Shown: positions 6,840 to 16,088 of the stretch, one piece after another | How positions within the stretch are numbered: the first letter of the stretch is position 1 | Layout: every line of letters starts with the position of its first letter | Assembly (NCBI RefSeq): GCF_029892105.1 | Contig: NZ_JARZAJ010000033.1 | Coordinates: 1-64,000 of the forward strand | DNA: 64,000 nucleotides | Reading direction: 5' to 3' | From: Kitasatospora sp. GP82 | Lineage (GTDB): Bacteria > Actinomycetota > Actinomycetes > Streptomycetales > Streptomycetaceae | Translations under genes and position numbers: made by a program | The notes under the pieces: model-generated | The model's database searches: none | What the model was told of the DNA's origin: nothing | The model's input: only the letters and a program-made list of their open reading frames with translations

Positions 6840-9053
6840 TCACTCGGAGTCGGAGGCGGCGGCGCCGCTCTCCTCGCCCTCGACGACGGGGATCAGCGAG
6901 AGCTTGCCGCGCGGGTCGATCTCGGCGATCTCGACCTGGACCTTGGTGCCGACCGCGAGCACGTCCTCGACGTTCTCCACGCGCTTGCCACCGGCGAGCT
7001 TGCGGATCTGCGAGATGTGCAGCAGGCCGTCCTTGCCGGGCATCAGCGAGACGAACGCACCGAAGGTCGTGGTCTTCACCACGGTGCCCAGGTAACGCTC
7101 GCCGACCTCCGGCATGGTCGGGTTGGCGATCTGGTTGATCGTGGTGCGGGCGGCCTCGGCGGCCGGGCCGTCGGCGGCACCGATGTAGATGGTGCCGTCG
7201 TCCTCGATCGTGATCTCGGCGCCGGTGTCCTCCTGGATCTGGTTGATCATCTTGCCCTTGGGGCCGATGACCTCACCGATCTTGTCCACCGGGATCTTGA
7301 TGGTGATGATGCGCGGCGCGTTCGGCGACATCTCGTCGGGCGCGTCGATGGCCTCGTTCATCACGTCGAGGATGTGCAGGCGGGCGTCCTTGGCCTGCTT
7401 CAGCGCGGCGGCGAGCACCGACGCCGGGATGCCGTTCAGCTTGGTGTCCAGCTGGAGGGCGGTGATGAAGTTGCGGGTACCGGCGACCTTGAAGTCCATG
7501 TCGCCGTACGCGTCCTCGGCACCCAGGATGTCGGTCAGGGTGACGTAGTGCGTCTCACCGTCGATCTCCTGGGAGATCAGGCCCATGGCGATACCGGCGA
7601 CGGCGGCCTTCAGCGGCACACCGGCGTTCAGCAGCGACATGGTCGAGGCGCAGACCGAGCCCATCGAGGTGGAGCCGTTGGAGCCGAGCGCCTCGGAGAC
7701 CTGGCGGATGGCGTACGGGAACTCCTCGCGGGTCGGCAGCACCGGCAGGAGCGCGCGCTCGGCCAGGGCGCCGTGGCCGATCTCGCGGCGCTTGGGCGAG
7801 CCCACGCGGCCGGTCTCACCGACGGAGTACGGCGGGAAGTTGTAGTTGTGCATGTAGCGACGGCGCGTCTCCGGGGAGAGCGTGTCGAGCTGCTGCTCCA
7901 TGCGGAGCATGTTCAGGGTGGTGACACCCAGGATCTGGGTCTCGCCGCGCTCGAACAGCGCCGAGCCGTGGACGCGCGGGATGGCCTCGACCTCGGCGGC
8001 CAGGGTGCGGATGTCGGTGACACCGCGGCCGTCGATACGGACCTTGTCCTTGATGACGCGCTCGCGGACGATCTTCTTGGTCAGCGCGTTGTAGGCGGCG
8101 CCGATCTCCTTCTCGCGGCCCTCGAACTCCGGGAGCAGCTTGTCGGCGGCGATCGCCTTGATGCGGTCCAGCTCGTTCTGGCGCTCCTGCTTGCCGGCGA
8201 TGGTGAGCGCCTGGGCCAGCTCGTCCTTGACCGCGCTGGTCAGGGCGGAGAGCACGTCGTCCTGGTACTCCAGGAAGACCGGGAACTCACCGGTCGGCTT
8301 GGCGGCCTGGGCGGCCAGCTGGGACTGCGCGGCGCACAGCACCTTGATGAACGGCTTGGCGGCCTCAAGACCGGAGGCGACGATCTCCTCGGTCGGGGCC
8401 TCGGCGCCGTCGGCGACCAGCTTGATGGTCTTGTCGGTGGCCTCGGCCTCGACCATCATGATCGCGACATCGCCGTCCGGAAGGACGCGACCGGCGACGA
8501 CCATGTCGAAGACGGCCGACTCCAGCTCGCTGTGGGTCGGGAAGGCGACCCACTGGCCCTTGATCAGCGCGACGCGGACGCCACCGATCGGGCCGGAGAA
8601 CGGCAGGCCCGCCAGCTGGGTGGAGGCCGAGGCGGCGTTGATGGCCACCACGTCGTACAGGTGGTCCGGGTTGAGCGCCATGACGGTGACGACGACCTGG
8701 ACCTCGTTGCGCAGGCCCTTGACGAAGGACGGGCGCAGCGGGCGGTCGATCAGGCGGCAGGTGAGGATGGCGTCCTCGGAGGGCCGGCCCTCACGACGGA
8801 AGAACGAACCGGGGATCCGGCCCGCGGCGTACATCCGCTCCTCGACGTCCACCGTCAGCGGGAAGAAGTCGAAGTGCTCCTTCGGCTGCTTGGACGCGCT
8901 GGTGGCCGACAGCACCATGGTGTCGTCGTCGAGGTAGGCCACGGCGGAACCGGCGGCCTGACGGGCCAGACGGCCGGTCTCGAAGCGGATGGTACGGGTG
9001 CCGAAGCTGCCGTTGTCGATGACGGCCTCGGCGTAGAACACGTTCTCTTCCAC
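6840..9053 (-). CDS. pnp: Polyribonucleotide nucleotidyltransferase (PNPase)
   Basis: A 737-residue phosphorolytic 3'-5' exoribonuclease, which in streptomycetes also adds heteropolymeric RNA tails. Two RNase PH-like domains flank an alpha-helical linker; the C-terminus has a KH domain (KIGEVIGPKGKMINQIQ, about 600-620) and an S1 domain (GTVVKTTTFGAFVSLMPG). The start is GTG 9053: GAGGAG lies 9 bases upstream and the protein then begins MEENVFYAEAVIDNGSFG as in relatives. Longer readings to 9329 run into the leader. It follows rpsO with a 436-nt leader containing a 14-bp hairpin; rpsO-pnp read-through transcripts are known RNase III targets in Streptomyces. Confidence 0.96.
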   Translation of the reverse strand: MEENVFYAEAVIDNGSFGTRTIRFETGRLARQAAGSAVAYLDDDTMVLSATSASKQPKEHFDFFPLTVDVEERMYAAGRIPGSFFRREGRPSEDAILTCRLIDRPLRPSFVKGLRNEVQVVVTVMALNPDHLYDVVAINAASASTQLAGLPFSGPIGGVRVALIKGQWVAFPTHSELESAVFDMVVAGRVLPDGDVAIMMVEAEATDKTIKLVADGAEAPTEEIVASGLEAAKPFIKVLCAAQSQLAAQAAKPTGEFPVFLEYQDDVLSALTSAVKDELAQALTIAGKQERQNELDRIKAIAADKLLPEFEGREKEIGAAYNALTKKIVRERVIKDKVRIDGRGVTDIRTLAAEVEAIPRVHGSALFERGETQILGVTTLNMLRMEQQLDTLSPETRRRYMHNYNFPPYSVGETGRVGSPKRREIGHGALAERALLPVLPTREEFPYAIRQVSEALGSNGSTSMGSVCASTMSLLNAGVPLKAAVAGIAMGLISQEIDGETHYVTLTDILGAEDAYGDMDFKVAGTRNFITALQLDTKLNGIPASVLAAALKQAKDARLHILDVMNEAIDAPDEMSPNAPRIITIKIPVDKIGEVIGPKGKMINQIQEDTGAEITIEDDGTIYIGAADGPAAEAARTTINQIANPTMPEVGERYLGTVVKTTTFGAFVSLMPGKDGLLHISQIRKLAGGKRVENVEDVLAVGTKVQVEIAEIDPRGKLSLIPVVEGEESGAAASDSE

Positions 9054-9489
9054 CTGGAAGATCTCCTCTTTCGTACGTCTCCCGAGGAGCGCCCCTGCGC
9101 TTTGCCTACCTGTGGCCCGGGCAGTCTGGGCCGGTCTTCGATCGAAGCCTCCGGGCTGTCCGTTCGTGGGACTCCCGGCGGCCACTACCGAGGACCGGCG
9201 CCTCTCGGCCTGCTGGTCGGCGGTCGCGTGTGGACGCTCCCTGGGATGCGGGCGGCTTCCGTTTGAAGCCAGCGGCCCGCTCGGTGATGTCGTGCTGCCT
9301 CGGTTCTCATGGCGTCTTGCCGACACCATGACCGGGCATGCCCTTCACCTTACAAATTCACACCCTACAGATCCCGCCATTACCACGCGTGCGGAAAGGA
9401 GTCTCTGCGGGAGCCCGTGTGCCGGACTCCGCGAGGATGCAGCGAGGGGCGGCTCCCCCGGGAAGGGGAGCCGCCCCTGCGCGGCGGTC
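9054..9489 (-). other. rpsO-pnp intergenic leader
   Basis: 436 bp with no supported protein gene. It contains the rpsO-proximal hairpin at 9445-9478 and the GAGGAG ribosome binding site of pnp. Its length suggests a separate pnp promoter in addition to read-through from rpsO, as in other streptomycetes, but I see no clean -35/-10 pair. Confidence 0.6.
9445..9478 (-). terminator. rpsO attenuator / RNase III-type hairpin
   Basis: Perfect 14-bp arms AGGGGCGGCTCCCC (9445-9458) and GGGGAGCCGCCCCT (9465-9478) around CGGGAA, 12 nt past the rpsO stop. The position corresponds to the rpsO-pnp hairpin known in Streptomyces to be cleaved by RNase III (AbsB). It is also a good candidate for partial termination. 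Confidence 0.8.
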
Positions 9490-9780
9490 TTAGCGGGCGC
9501 CGCCGGCGGCACCGCGGCGGATGCCCAGACGGTCGACGAGCGTACGGAAGCGCTCGATGTCCTTCTTGGCCAGGTACTGCAGCAGGCGACGACGCTGACC
9601 GACCAGGATCAGCAGGCCACGACGGGAGTGGTGGTCGTGCTTGTGCAGCTTGAGGTGCTCGGTCAGGTCCGAGATACGGCGGGAGAGCATGGCGACCTGG
9701 ACCTCGGGGGAGCCGGTGTCGCCCTCCTTCTGGCCGAACTCGGCGATGATCTGCTTCTTGACGTCGGCGGCGAGAGCCAC
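9490..9780 (-). CDS. rpsO: 30S ribosomal protein S15
   Basis: 96 residues. S15 binds 16S rRNA at the central-domain three-way junction and is an early assembly protein. It contains the conserved core TGSPEVQVAMLSRRI, the HKHDHHSRRGLL helix and GQRRRLLQYL. GTG 9780 is the start: AGGAG lies 6 bases upstream and the protein begins MALAADVKKQII. It is upstream of pnp in the standard order, and eccD ends 141 bp upstream on the same strand. Confidence 0.97.
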   Translation of the reverse strand: MALAADVKKQIIAEFGQKEGDTGSPEVQVAMLSRRISDLTEHLKLHKHDHHSRRGLLILVGQRRRLLQYLAKKDIERFRTLVDRLGIRRGAAGGAR

Positions 9781-9921
9781 GGCATCTCCTTCAAGGTTTC
9801 GGCCCGAGTGATCCTGGTAGGCAGCACAAGATCTGACAGAACTCGGACTGCCCAAGCGTACCAGCGCCCGCCGTCGGCCCTGGCAGAGGGGCGGCGGCGG
9901 GCGCGGGGCGGTCTGTCCGGG

Positions 9922-11379
9922 TCAGCTGGTGGCGCCGCGGACCAGACCGTAGATGTCCAGCACGGCGAGGGCCAGCGGGACCAGCGAGATCAGCATCAGG
10001 CCGTCCACCATGTCCAGGATGCGACCCCAGAACGGCGAGACGCCCAGGCGCGGCACGACCAGGGCGATGGCCGTCAGCACGGCGGCACCGAGGGCGATGG
10101 AAGCGCCGAGCCAGATCGTCCGCAGGTCGGTCTCGGTCGTGCTGGCCGCCTTCAGGATGAACAGCGGGGTGTGCAGCGACAGGCCGAGGATCAGCAGGCC
10201 GAGACCGACCAGGCCGGCGATGGTCAGGCTGAAGACCTGCGCGGTGTAGCGGAACAGCCGGGCACGCAGCATGGTCGAGACACCGAGCGCCAGCGCCAGC
10301 AGCTCACCGAACATGGTGTCGCTGAAGCCGAGCACCGTGCAGGCTCCGACGATCACCGCGGAGCAGCCGCCGACCAGGCCGACCAGCACCTCGTGGCCCC
10401 GGCGGGCCTGGTGGGCGATCTTCTCGTACTGGACGGTCTCGGCGCGGTTGGTGTCCTCGCTGAAGCTGCGGCCCCGGGTGCGGGCCTGGCCGGGGGCGCT
10501 GAAGCCGACGGGCAGCCGGGCGAAGCGGGCGGAGAGCGCGGGCAGGAAGCCGATCACGGCCACGGCGGCGACGCCGGTGACGGCGGCGATGTGGGTGGCG
10601 GGGGTGCCGGAGAGCAGGACGCCCGCGAAGGTCGCCAGGGTGCCTGCGGCGGCCAGGAAGGAGGAGGCCACGAAGACCGAGTCCTTCTCCGGCAGCAGGC
10701 CGACCAGCAGCACCGAGACCACCAGCACGGCCACGCAGCCGACCAGGAACTGGAGCCGTCCGGGGCCGTCGCCGACATGCGCGACCGCGATGATGCCGCT
10801 GCCGGCGATCAGGGTGTGCGGCAGGGCGCCGAGACCGAGGGCCAGCCCGGCGTCGTGGTCCTGGTAGACCCGGGCACGCACCGCGGCGAAGGTGACCAGG
10901 GTGACGGCGGTCACGCCGGAGAGGATGCCGGGCAGGCTGTGCATGTCGTGGCGCAGGTCGGAGAACCAGAGCGCGAAGCCGAGCAGCACCAGCAGCACGG
11001 TCGAGCCGATCAGGCCGAAGGCCCGCATCAACTCGGGGCTCCAGAACCGGCGGTCGGCCTCGACGGCGCTGGCGATGGCGTCGGCCACGTCGTCGTAGAC
11101 GGCCGGCGGCAGCGACTCGGCGAACGGACGCAGGCTCAGCAGGTCTCCGTCGCGGACCTGCTGGGCGGCCAGCGGCAGACCGCTGTCCAGGACCGTGCCG
11201 TCACGGCGGACCAGGTGGAAGCCGGTCGGCGCACCGTCCGCCTGGGTCTGCCCGGAGAGCCGCAGCACCTCGGGGTAGACGTCCGCGAGCGGCACGTCCT
11301 CCGGCAGTGCGACGTCGATCCGGCTGTCCGGCGCCACCACGGTGACCCGGCAGAACCCGGTCGTTGCATTCGCGCTCAT
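9922..11379 (-). CDS. eccD: Type VII secretion membrane channel protein EccD
   Basis: 485 residues. The N-terminal region (about 8-90, FCRVTVVAPDSRIDVALPED onward) is the ubiquitin-like YukD domain facing the cytoplasm. It is followed by about eleven hydrophobic segments from residue 130 to the end, the EccD channel architecture. EccD forms the pore-lining part of the ESX core complex with EccB, EccC and EccE. ATG 11379 follows GAGGTGG at a normal distance. The gene is divergent from eccC across 708 bp of repeat-bearing DNA and points towards rpsO. Confidence 0.9.
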   Translation of the reverse strand: MSANATTGFCRVTVVAPDSRIDVALPEDVPLADVYPEVLRLSGQTQADGAPTGFHLVRRDGTVLDSGLPLAAQQVRDGDLLSLRPFAESLPPAVYDDVADAIASAVEADRRFWSPELMRAFGLIGSTVLLVLLGFALWFSDLRHDMHSLPGILSGVTAVTLVTFAAVRARVYQDHDAGLALGLGALPHTLIAGSGIIAVAHVGDGPGRLQFLVGCVAVLVVSVLLVGLLPEKDSVFVASSFLAAAGTLATFAGVLLSGTPATHIAAVTGVAAVAVIGFLPALSARFARLPVGFSAPGQARTRGRSFSEDTNRAETVQYEKIAHQARRGHEVLVGLVGGCSAVIVGACTVLGFSDTMFGELLALALGVSTMLRARLFRYTAQVFSLTIAGLVGLGLLILGLSLHTPLFILKAASTTETDLRTIWLGASIALGAAVLTAIALVVPRLGVSPFWGRILDMVDGLMLISLVPLALAVLDIYGLVRGATS

Positions 11380-11503
11380 GCGTCCACCTCGCTGCGCTCG
11401 GAGTTCGCTTCGCTCAATGCGCACCCCTCGATGATTCGCTCGCTCAATGCGCTCTCCTCGCAGAACTCGGCGAGCGCTCCGCGCAACGCGCAGCCCCTCG
11501 TTG

Positions 11504-11525
11504 TTCGCTCGCTACGCTCGCTCAC
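11504..11525 (-). repeat. Left copy of 22-bp inverted repeat
   Basis: Reverse complement of the unit at 12011-12032 with one mismatch; core GAGCGAGCGTAGCGAGCG on the minus strand. It belongs to the family of GAGCGNAGCGAG repeats scattered in streptomycete intergenic DNA. Function unknown. Confidence 0.7.
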
Positions 11526-11810
11526 CGGAGCTCTCCCCCTCGTTGACTGGCTGTTCGTCAGCTTGCCCAAGAGGTCGACCCGGAACTGGCACGGACCGAC
11601 CGAGACTTGGCGCGGCGTTACCCTACCGCCAGGCGGCCCCGCGCTCCCAGCGGGCCCCGGCCGGGCCTGCGACGGCTCTGCGCATCTTGGGTGCGCCTTT
11701 GGTGGGGCTTTGGTGAGGGGTCACCGCCCACGGGAGCGGGTGCGGCGCACGGTGACGGCCGGTCACCTTCGATCGCCGTGCCGTGACCGTCACAAGGCTT
11801 TGCCCCTGTG

Positions 11811-11839
11811 GTCAACGGACCCGGGCAGACCAGTAGGAT
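11811..11839 (+). promoter_or_regulatory. Possible eccC promoter
   Basis: TAGGAT at 11834-11839 is a good streptomycete -10. With a 17-bp spacer the -35 would be GTCAAC (11811-11816), which is poor. It points at eccC, 249 bp upstream of its start. Weak evidence. Confidence 0.25.
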
Positions 11840-12010
11840 CGGCCCCTGCGCAAGGCGTACGGGGGCGAATATGCGCGGCCCTGGGGCGCTTGCGGTCGGC
11901 GGAGCGGGGGCGGCGTCATCACACGGGGCGCCCTCACCCGTACGTATCCAGTTGCGTGAGGGCTGATGCCAGTGAGCGAGCGAAGCGAGCGCCCCGTTGA
12001 AGGGTGCGCC

Positions 12011-12032
12011 GTGAGCGAGCGGAGCGAGCGAA
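12011..12032 (+). repeat. Right copy of 22-bp inverted repeat
   Basis: GTGAGCGAGCGGAGCGAG followed by CGAA. It is the mirror partner of 11504-11525. A related, less complete copy (AGTGAGCGAGCGAAGCGAGC) begins at 11971. Confidence 0.7.
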
Positions 12033-12087
12033 CCGAGAAGAAGGTGCGCGAAGCGACCGACGAGCGGAGCAAGGGGGTCGTAGTCGC

Positions 12088-15000
12088 ATGAGTGTGGTGA
12101 CCGTCAAGCGTCCGGCACGGGCATATCCGCCCGCAGTGCCGGAGGAGCCGGTGGAGCTGGTACCTCCACCGGAACTACCCAGGTCGGGTGGCGATGACTG
12201 GCTGATGTCCCTGCTCCCGCTGCTCGGTATGGGCGGGTCTGCGGCATTCCTCTTCTCGCCCGGTGCCCAGGGCCCGATGAAGATGATGGGCGTCCTGATG
12301 ATCGCCTCCACCGCGGGTATGGCGGTGGCTCAGATCGTCAAGGCCCGCAAGGGCGGCAGTGCGGGGACCGCGGACGAGCGCCGCGACTACCTGAAGTACC
12401 TGCAGCAGATGCGCCGCCAGGTGCGTCGAACCGCCGAGCGCCAGCGCGGTGCACAGCTGTTCCTGCACCCGGAGCCGGACCAGCTGTGGTCGATCGTGGC
12501 CGAGGGCCGCAGGTTGTGGGAACGCAGGCCGGGAGACCCGGACTTCGCGCAGATCCGGCTCGGCCGGGGCCCGCAGCAGCTGTCCACTCCGCTGGTCGCG
12601 CCGCAGACCGCGCCGCTGGACGAGCTGGAGCCGCTGGCTGCCGCCGCGATGAAGAACTTCCTGACCTCGCACGGCACCCTGCAGGACCTGCCGCTGGCGG
12701 TCTCGCTGCGTGCCTTCTACCACATCACCGTCTGCGGCGACCCGGACACGGTGTACGGCAATGTCCGGGCGATGATCGCCCAGTTGACCACCCTGCACTC
12801 GCCCGACGATCTGATGATCGCGGTCGCCGCCGCGCCCGGCGCGGTGGACGAGTGGGAGTGGGCGAAGTGGCTGCCGCACACCCAGCACCGCAAGGACAGC
12901 GACGGCGCGGGTTCCCGCCGCCTGATCGCGACCGGGCTCGGCGACCTCGAGTACCTGCTGGAGAACGAGCTGGCCGGCCGCAAGGGCTTCTCCCGGGACA
13001 CCGTCCCGTCGCCCGACCAGCCGCACATCGTGGTGATCATGGACGGCGCCGCGGTGCCGCACGACTCGATGCTGGCCGGCGCGGAGGGCGTGCAGGGCGT
13101 CACCGTGATCGAGGTCGTCCCGGGTGAACTGGACGAGCCCAGCGGGCACTTGGTGATCTCGCTGACCAAGGACGAGCTGCTGCTGGAGTCCGCCTCCGGC
13201 GCCTCCTACTCGGGCGCGCCGGACACCCTGTCCTCCTGGCAGTCGGAGGCGCTGGCCCGTCAGCTGGCCCCCTTCCGGGTCTCGGCGGGCGGCGACGAGG
13301 GCGACCCCTCGCTGGTCAGCATGGACTTCACCGAGATGATGAGCACCGGCGACCCGGGCTCCTTCGACCCCGCCCGGCACTGGCGTCCGCGTCCGATGGC
13401 CGAGAAGCTGCGCGTTCCGCTCGGTGTCGGCACCAACGGCGAGTACGTCTGGCTGGACATCAAGGAAGCCTCGCTGCAGGGCATGGGCCCGCACGGTATG
13501 TGCGTCGGCGCCACCGGTTCCGGCAAGTCCGAGGTGCTCCGCACCATCGTGCTGGCACTCGCCGTGACCCACTCCTCCGAGGTCCTCAACCTCGTCCTCG
13601 CCGACTTCAAGGGTGGTGCCACCTTCGCCGGTATGGCGGAGATGCCGCACACCGCGGCCGTGATCACCAACCTTGAGGGCGAAGCCACCCTGATCGACCG
13701 CATGCGCGACGCGATCGAGGGCGAGATGAACCGCCGCCAGGAGCTGCTGCGCGCTGCCGGCAACTACGCCAACATCAACGAGTACGAGCGGGCCCGCGCG
13801 GCCGGTGCCGCCCTGGACCCGCTCCCCTCGCTGCTGATGATCATCGACGAGTTCTCCGAACTCCTCACGGCCAAGCCGGACTTCATCGACCTGTTCATCC
13901 AGATCGGCCGAATCGGCCGTTCGCTGGGTATGCACATGCTGCTCGCCTCGCAGCGACTCGAGGAGGGCAAGCTCCGCGGTCTGGACACCTTCCTCTCCTA
14001 CCGCCTGGGTCTGCGCACCTTCTCGGCCGCCGAGTCGCGGGCCGCGATCGGTGTGCCGGACGCCTACCACCTGCCGCCCATCCCGGGTGTCGGCTACCTG
14101 AAGTTCGGCTCCGATGTGATGGAGCGCTTCCGGGCCGCGTACGTCTCGGGCCCCTACCGCCCGCCGGGCCAGCAGCGGACCAGCGGCGGTCAGGTGATCA
14201 CCGCACAGCCGGTGCTGTTCACCGCCGCCGAGGTGCCGATCATCGAGCCGGTGGTCGAGGAGGTCGTCGACGAGGTCGAGGAGGTCGACGACTCGCTGCT
14301 CGACACCATGCTCGACGTCTTCGTCCAGCGGATGATCGGCCAGGGTCCGCCCGCGCACCAGGTCTGGCTGTCCCCGCTGGAGGAGGCGCCCAGCGTCGAC
14401 CAGCTGGTGCCGCCGCTCCAGGTCACCCCCGAACGCGGGCTCACCTCGCCGGAGTTCGGTGCGCTCGGCCGCCTGGTGGTACCGGTCGGTATCGTCGACA
14501 AGCCCCGCGACCAGCGCCGCGACGTGCTGTACCAGGACTACTCGGGTGCGGCCGGTCACGGTCTGATCGTCGGTGGCCCGCAGTCCGGCAAGTCCACCCT
14601 GGTGCGCACCATGGTTGCCGGCTTCTCCGTCACCCACACCCCGCAGGAGACCCAGTTCTACCTGCTGGACTTCGGTGGCGGTGGCTTCCAGGGGCTGGAG
14701 GGCCTGCCGCACGTCGGCGGGGTCGCCGGGCGCCTGGACGTCGACAAGGTGCGCCGGATGGTCAGCGAGGTGCACGGGGTGCTGAACCACCGTGAGGACC
14801 TGTTCCGCACGGCCGGGATCGACACCATCGGCACGTACCGGACCCGGCGGGCCGGCGGCCAGCTGCCGGACGAGCAGTTCGGCGACGTCTTCCTGATCAT
14901 CGACGGCTGGCTGACCTTCAAGCAGGAATTCGAGATGCTGGAGCCGGTGATCTCGGACATCGCCCAGCGCGGTCTCGGTTACGGCGTGCACATCATCGTG

Positions 15001-16041
15001 ACCGCCGCCCGGTACGCCGAGGTGCGTCCGGCGCTCAAGGACCTGCTGCAGAACCGCACCGAGCTGCGCCTCGGCGACTCGATGGAGTCCGAGATCGACC
15101 GCAAGGTCGCGCAGAACGTCCCGGCGGGTGCGCCGGGCCGCGGTCTGACGGCGGCCAAGCTGCACTTCCTCTCCGGTCTGCCGCGCCTGGACGGCTCGTC
15201 CGGTACGACCGACCTGGGTGCCGGTCTGGCCGGCCTGGTCGAGGCGGTCAGCTCCGCCTGGACCGGACCGCGTGCCCCGCAGGTGCGCATGCTGCCCGCC
15301 GTCCTGGACGGGAACGCACTGCCCAAGGGCTTCGAGCACCCTGAGCTCGGCATCGCCTTCGCCGTGGACGAGACCGAACTCGCGCCGGTCTTCCTCAACT
15401 TCGAGAGCGACCCGCTGTTCGTGGTCTTCGGTGAGAGCGAGTCGGGCAAGTCGGCGGTGCTGCGCATGCTCATCAAGCAGATCACCGAGCGCTACACCCC
15501 GGACCAGGCCGGCATCGTGATCGGCGACTTCCGCCGTTCGCTGCTCGGCGTGGTTCCGCCGGAGTACCTGGTCGAGTACGCGGCGGCCGCGCCCGCCATG
15601 TCCTCGATCGTCGAAATGCTCCGGGGCGCCTGTGCCCGCCGTCTGCCGGGCCCGGACGTCACGCCCGAGCAGCTGCGCAACCGCAGCTGGTACAGCGGCA
15701 AGGACATGTTCGTGATCGTGGACGACTACGAGCTGGTCGCCACCGCCTCGGGCAACCCGATGGCGCCGCTGGCCGAGTTCCTCCCGTTCGCCCGGGACAT
15801 CGGTCTGCGCATCATCATCGCGCGCAGCGCCGGTGGTGCAGGCCGCTCGCTCTTCGAGCCGGTTATGCAGCGGATGCGCGAGCTGGGCGGGCAGGGTCTG
15901 CTGCTCTCCGGTGACAAGAACGAGGGCGCGCTGCTCGGCGCGGTCAAGCCCCAGCCGCTGCCGCCGGGCCGTGGCGTGATGGTCACTCGCCGGATGGCCG
16001 CAGGTCAGACGGTCCAGGTGGGCTGGCTGCCGACGCCGTAA
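12088..16041 (+). CDS. eccC: Type VII secretion ATPase EccC (three FtsK/SpoIIIE domains)
   Basis: 1317 residues. An N-terminal segment with two transmembrane helices (about 35-75) is followed by three ATPase modules with P-loops GATGSGKS (about 474-481), GGPQSGKS (about 828-835) and GESESGKS (about 1114-1121). The first module has a full Walker B with catalytic glutamate (LLMIIDEFSELL). The second and third have DG and DD at that position (VFLIIDGW, MFVIVDDYE), as expected if only the first hydrolyses ATP and the others bind substrate. EccC is the motor that recognises the C-terminal YxxxD/E signal of ESX substrates. The ATG at 12088 gives the usual MSVVTVKRP start; an upstream in-frame extension runs through repeat DNA. 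Confidence 0.95.
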   Translation: MSVVTVKRPARAYPPAVPEEPVELVPPPELPRSGGDDWLMSLLPLLGMGGSAAFLFSPGAQGPMKMMGVLMIASTAGMAVAQIVKARKGGSAGTADERRDYLKYLQQMRRQVRRTAERQRGAQLFLHPEPDQLWSIVAEGRRLWERRPGDPDFAQIRLGRGPQQLSTPLVAPQTAPLDELEPLAAAAMKNFLTSHGTLQDLPLAVSLRAFYHITVCGDPDTVYGNVRAMIAQLTTLHSPDDLMIAVAAAPGAVDEWEWAKWLPHTQHRKDSDGAGSRRLIATGLGDLEYLLENELAGRKGFSRDTVPSPDQPHIVVIMDGAAVPHDSMLAGAEGVQGVTVIEVVPGELDEPSGHLVISLTKDELLLESASGASYSGAPDTLSSWQSEALARQLAPFRVSAGGDEGDPSLVSMDFTEMMSTGDPGSFDPARHWRPRPMAEKLRVPLGVGTNGEYVWLDIKEASLQGMGPHGMCVGATGSGKSEVLRTIVLALAVTHSSEVLNLVLADFKGGATFAGMAEMPHTAAVITNLEGEATLIDRMRDAIEGEMNRRQELLRAAGNYANINEYERARAAGAALDPLPSLLMIIDEFSELLTAKPDFIDLFIQIGRIGRSLGMHMLLASQRLEEGKLRGLDTFLSYRLGLRTFSAAESRAAIGVPDAYHLPPIPGVGYLKFGSDVMERFRAAYVSGPYRPPGQQRTSGGQVITAQPVLFTAAEVPIIEPVVEEVVDEVEEVDDSLLDTMLDVFVQRMIGQGPPAHQVWLSPLEEAPSVDQLVPPLQVTPERGLTSPEFGALGRLVVPVGIVDKPRDQRRDVLYQDYSGAAGHGLIVGGPQSGKSTLVRTMVAGFSVTHTPQETQFYLLDFGGGGFQGLEGLPHVGGVAGRLDVDKVRRMVSEVHGVLNHREDLFRTAGIDTIGTYRTRRAGGQLPDEQFGDVFLIIDGWLTFKQEFEMLEPVISDIAQRGLGYGVHIIVTAARYAEVRPALKDLLQNRTELRLGDSMESEIDRKVAQNVPAGAPGRGLTAAKLHFLSGLPRLDGSSGTTDLGAGLAGLVEAVSSAWTGPRAPQVRMLPAVLDGNALPKGFEHPELGIAFAVDETELAPVFLNFESDPLFVVFGESESGKSAVLRMLIKQITERYTPDQAGIVIGDFRRSLLGVVPPEYLVEYAAAAPAMSSIVEMLRGACARRLPGPDVTPEQLRNRSWYSGKDMFVIVDDYELVATASGNPMAPLAEFLPFARDIGLRIIIARSAGGAGRSLFEPVMQRMRELGGQGLLLSGDKNEGALLGAVKPQPLPPGRGVMVTRRMAAGQTVQVGWLPTP

Positions 16042-16055
16042 CTCTGAGTGAAAAG

Positions 16056-16088
16056 AAAAGGCCGGGTCCGGTGCGGACCCGGCCTTTT
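16056..16088 (+). terminator. eccC intrinsic terminator
   Basis: Perfect 15-bp arms AAAAGGCCGGGTCCG (16056-16070) and CGGACCCGGCCTTTT (16074-16088) with a GTG loop. It starts 15 bp past the eccC stop and ends in TTTT. Confidence 0.9.

Larger units (their letters stand above)
11380..12087. other. Divergent eccD/eccC intergenic region with inverted repeats
   Basis: 708 bp without a supported gene. Both gene-proximal ends consist of degenerate GAGCGAGCGNAGCGAGC-type repeats that face each other: about 11380-11530 on the eccD side and about 11963-12080 on the eccC side. The best pair is 11504-11525 against 12011-12032, which are reverse complements with 21 of 22 positions matching. The central part (11580-11940) is free of repeats and should hold both promoters. 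Some frames through the repeats are open (Ser-Glu-Arg-rich), but I see no reason to call them coding. Confidence 0.6.
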
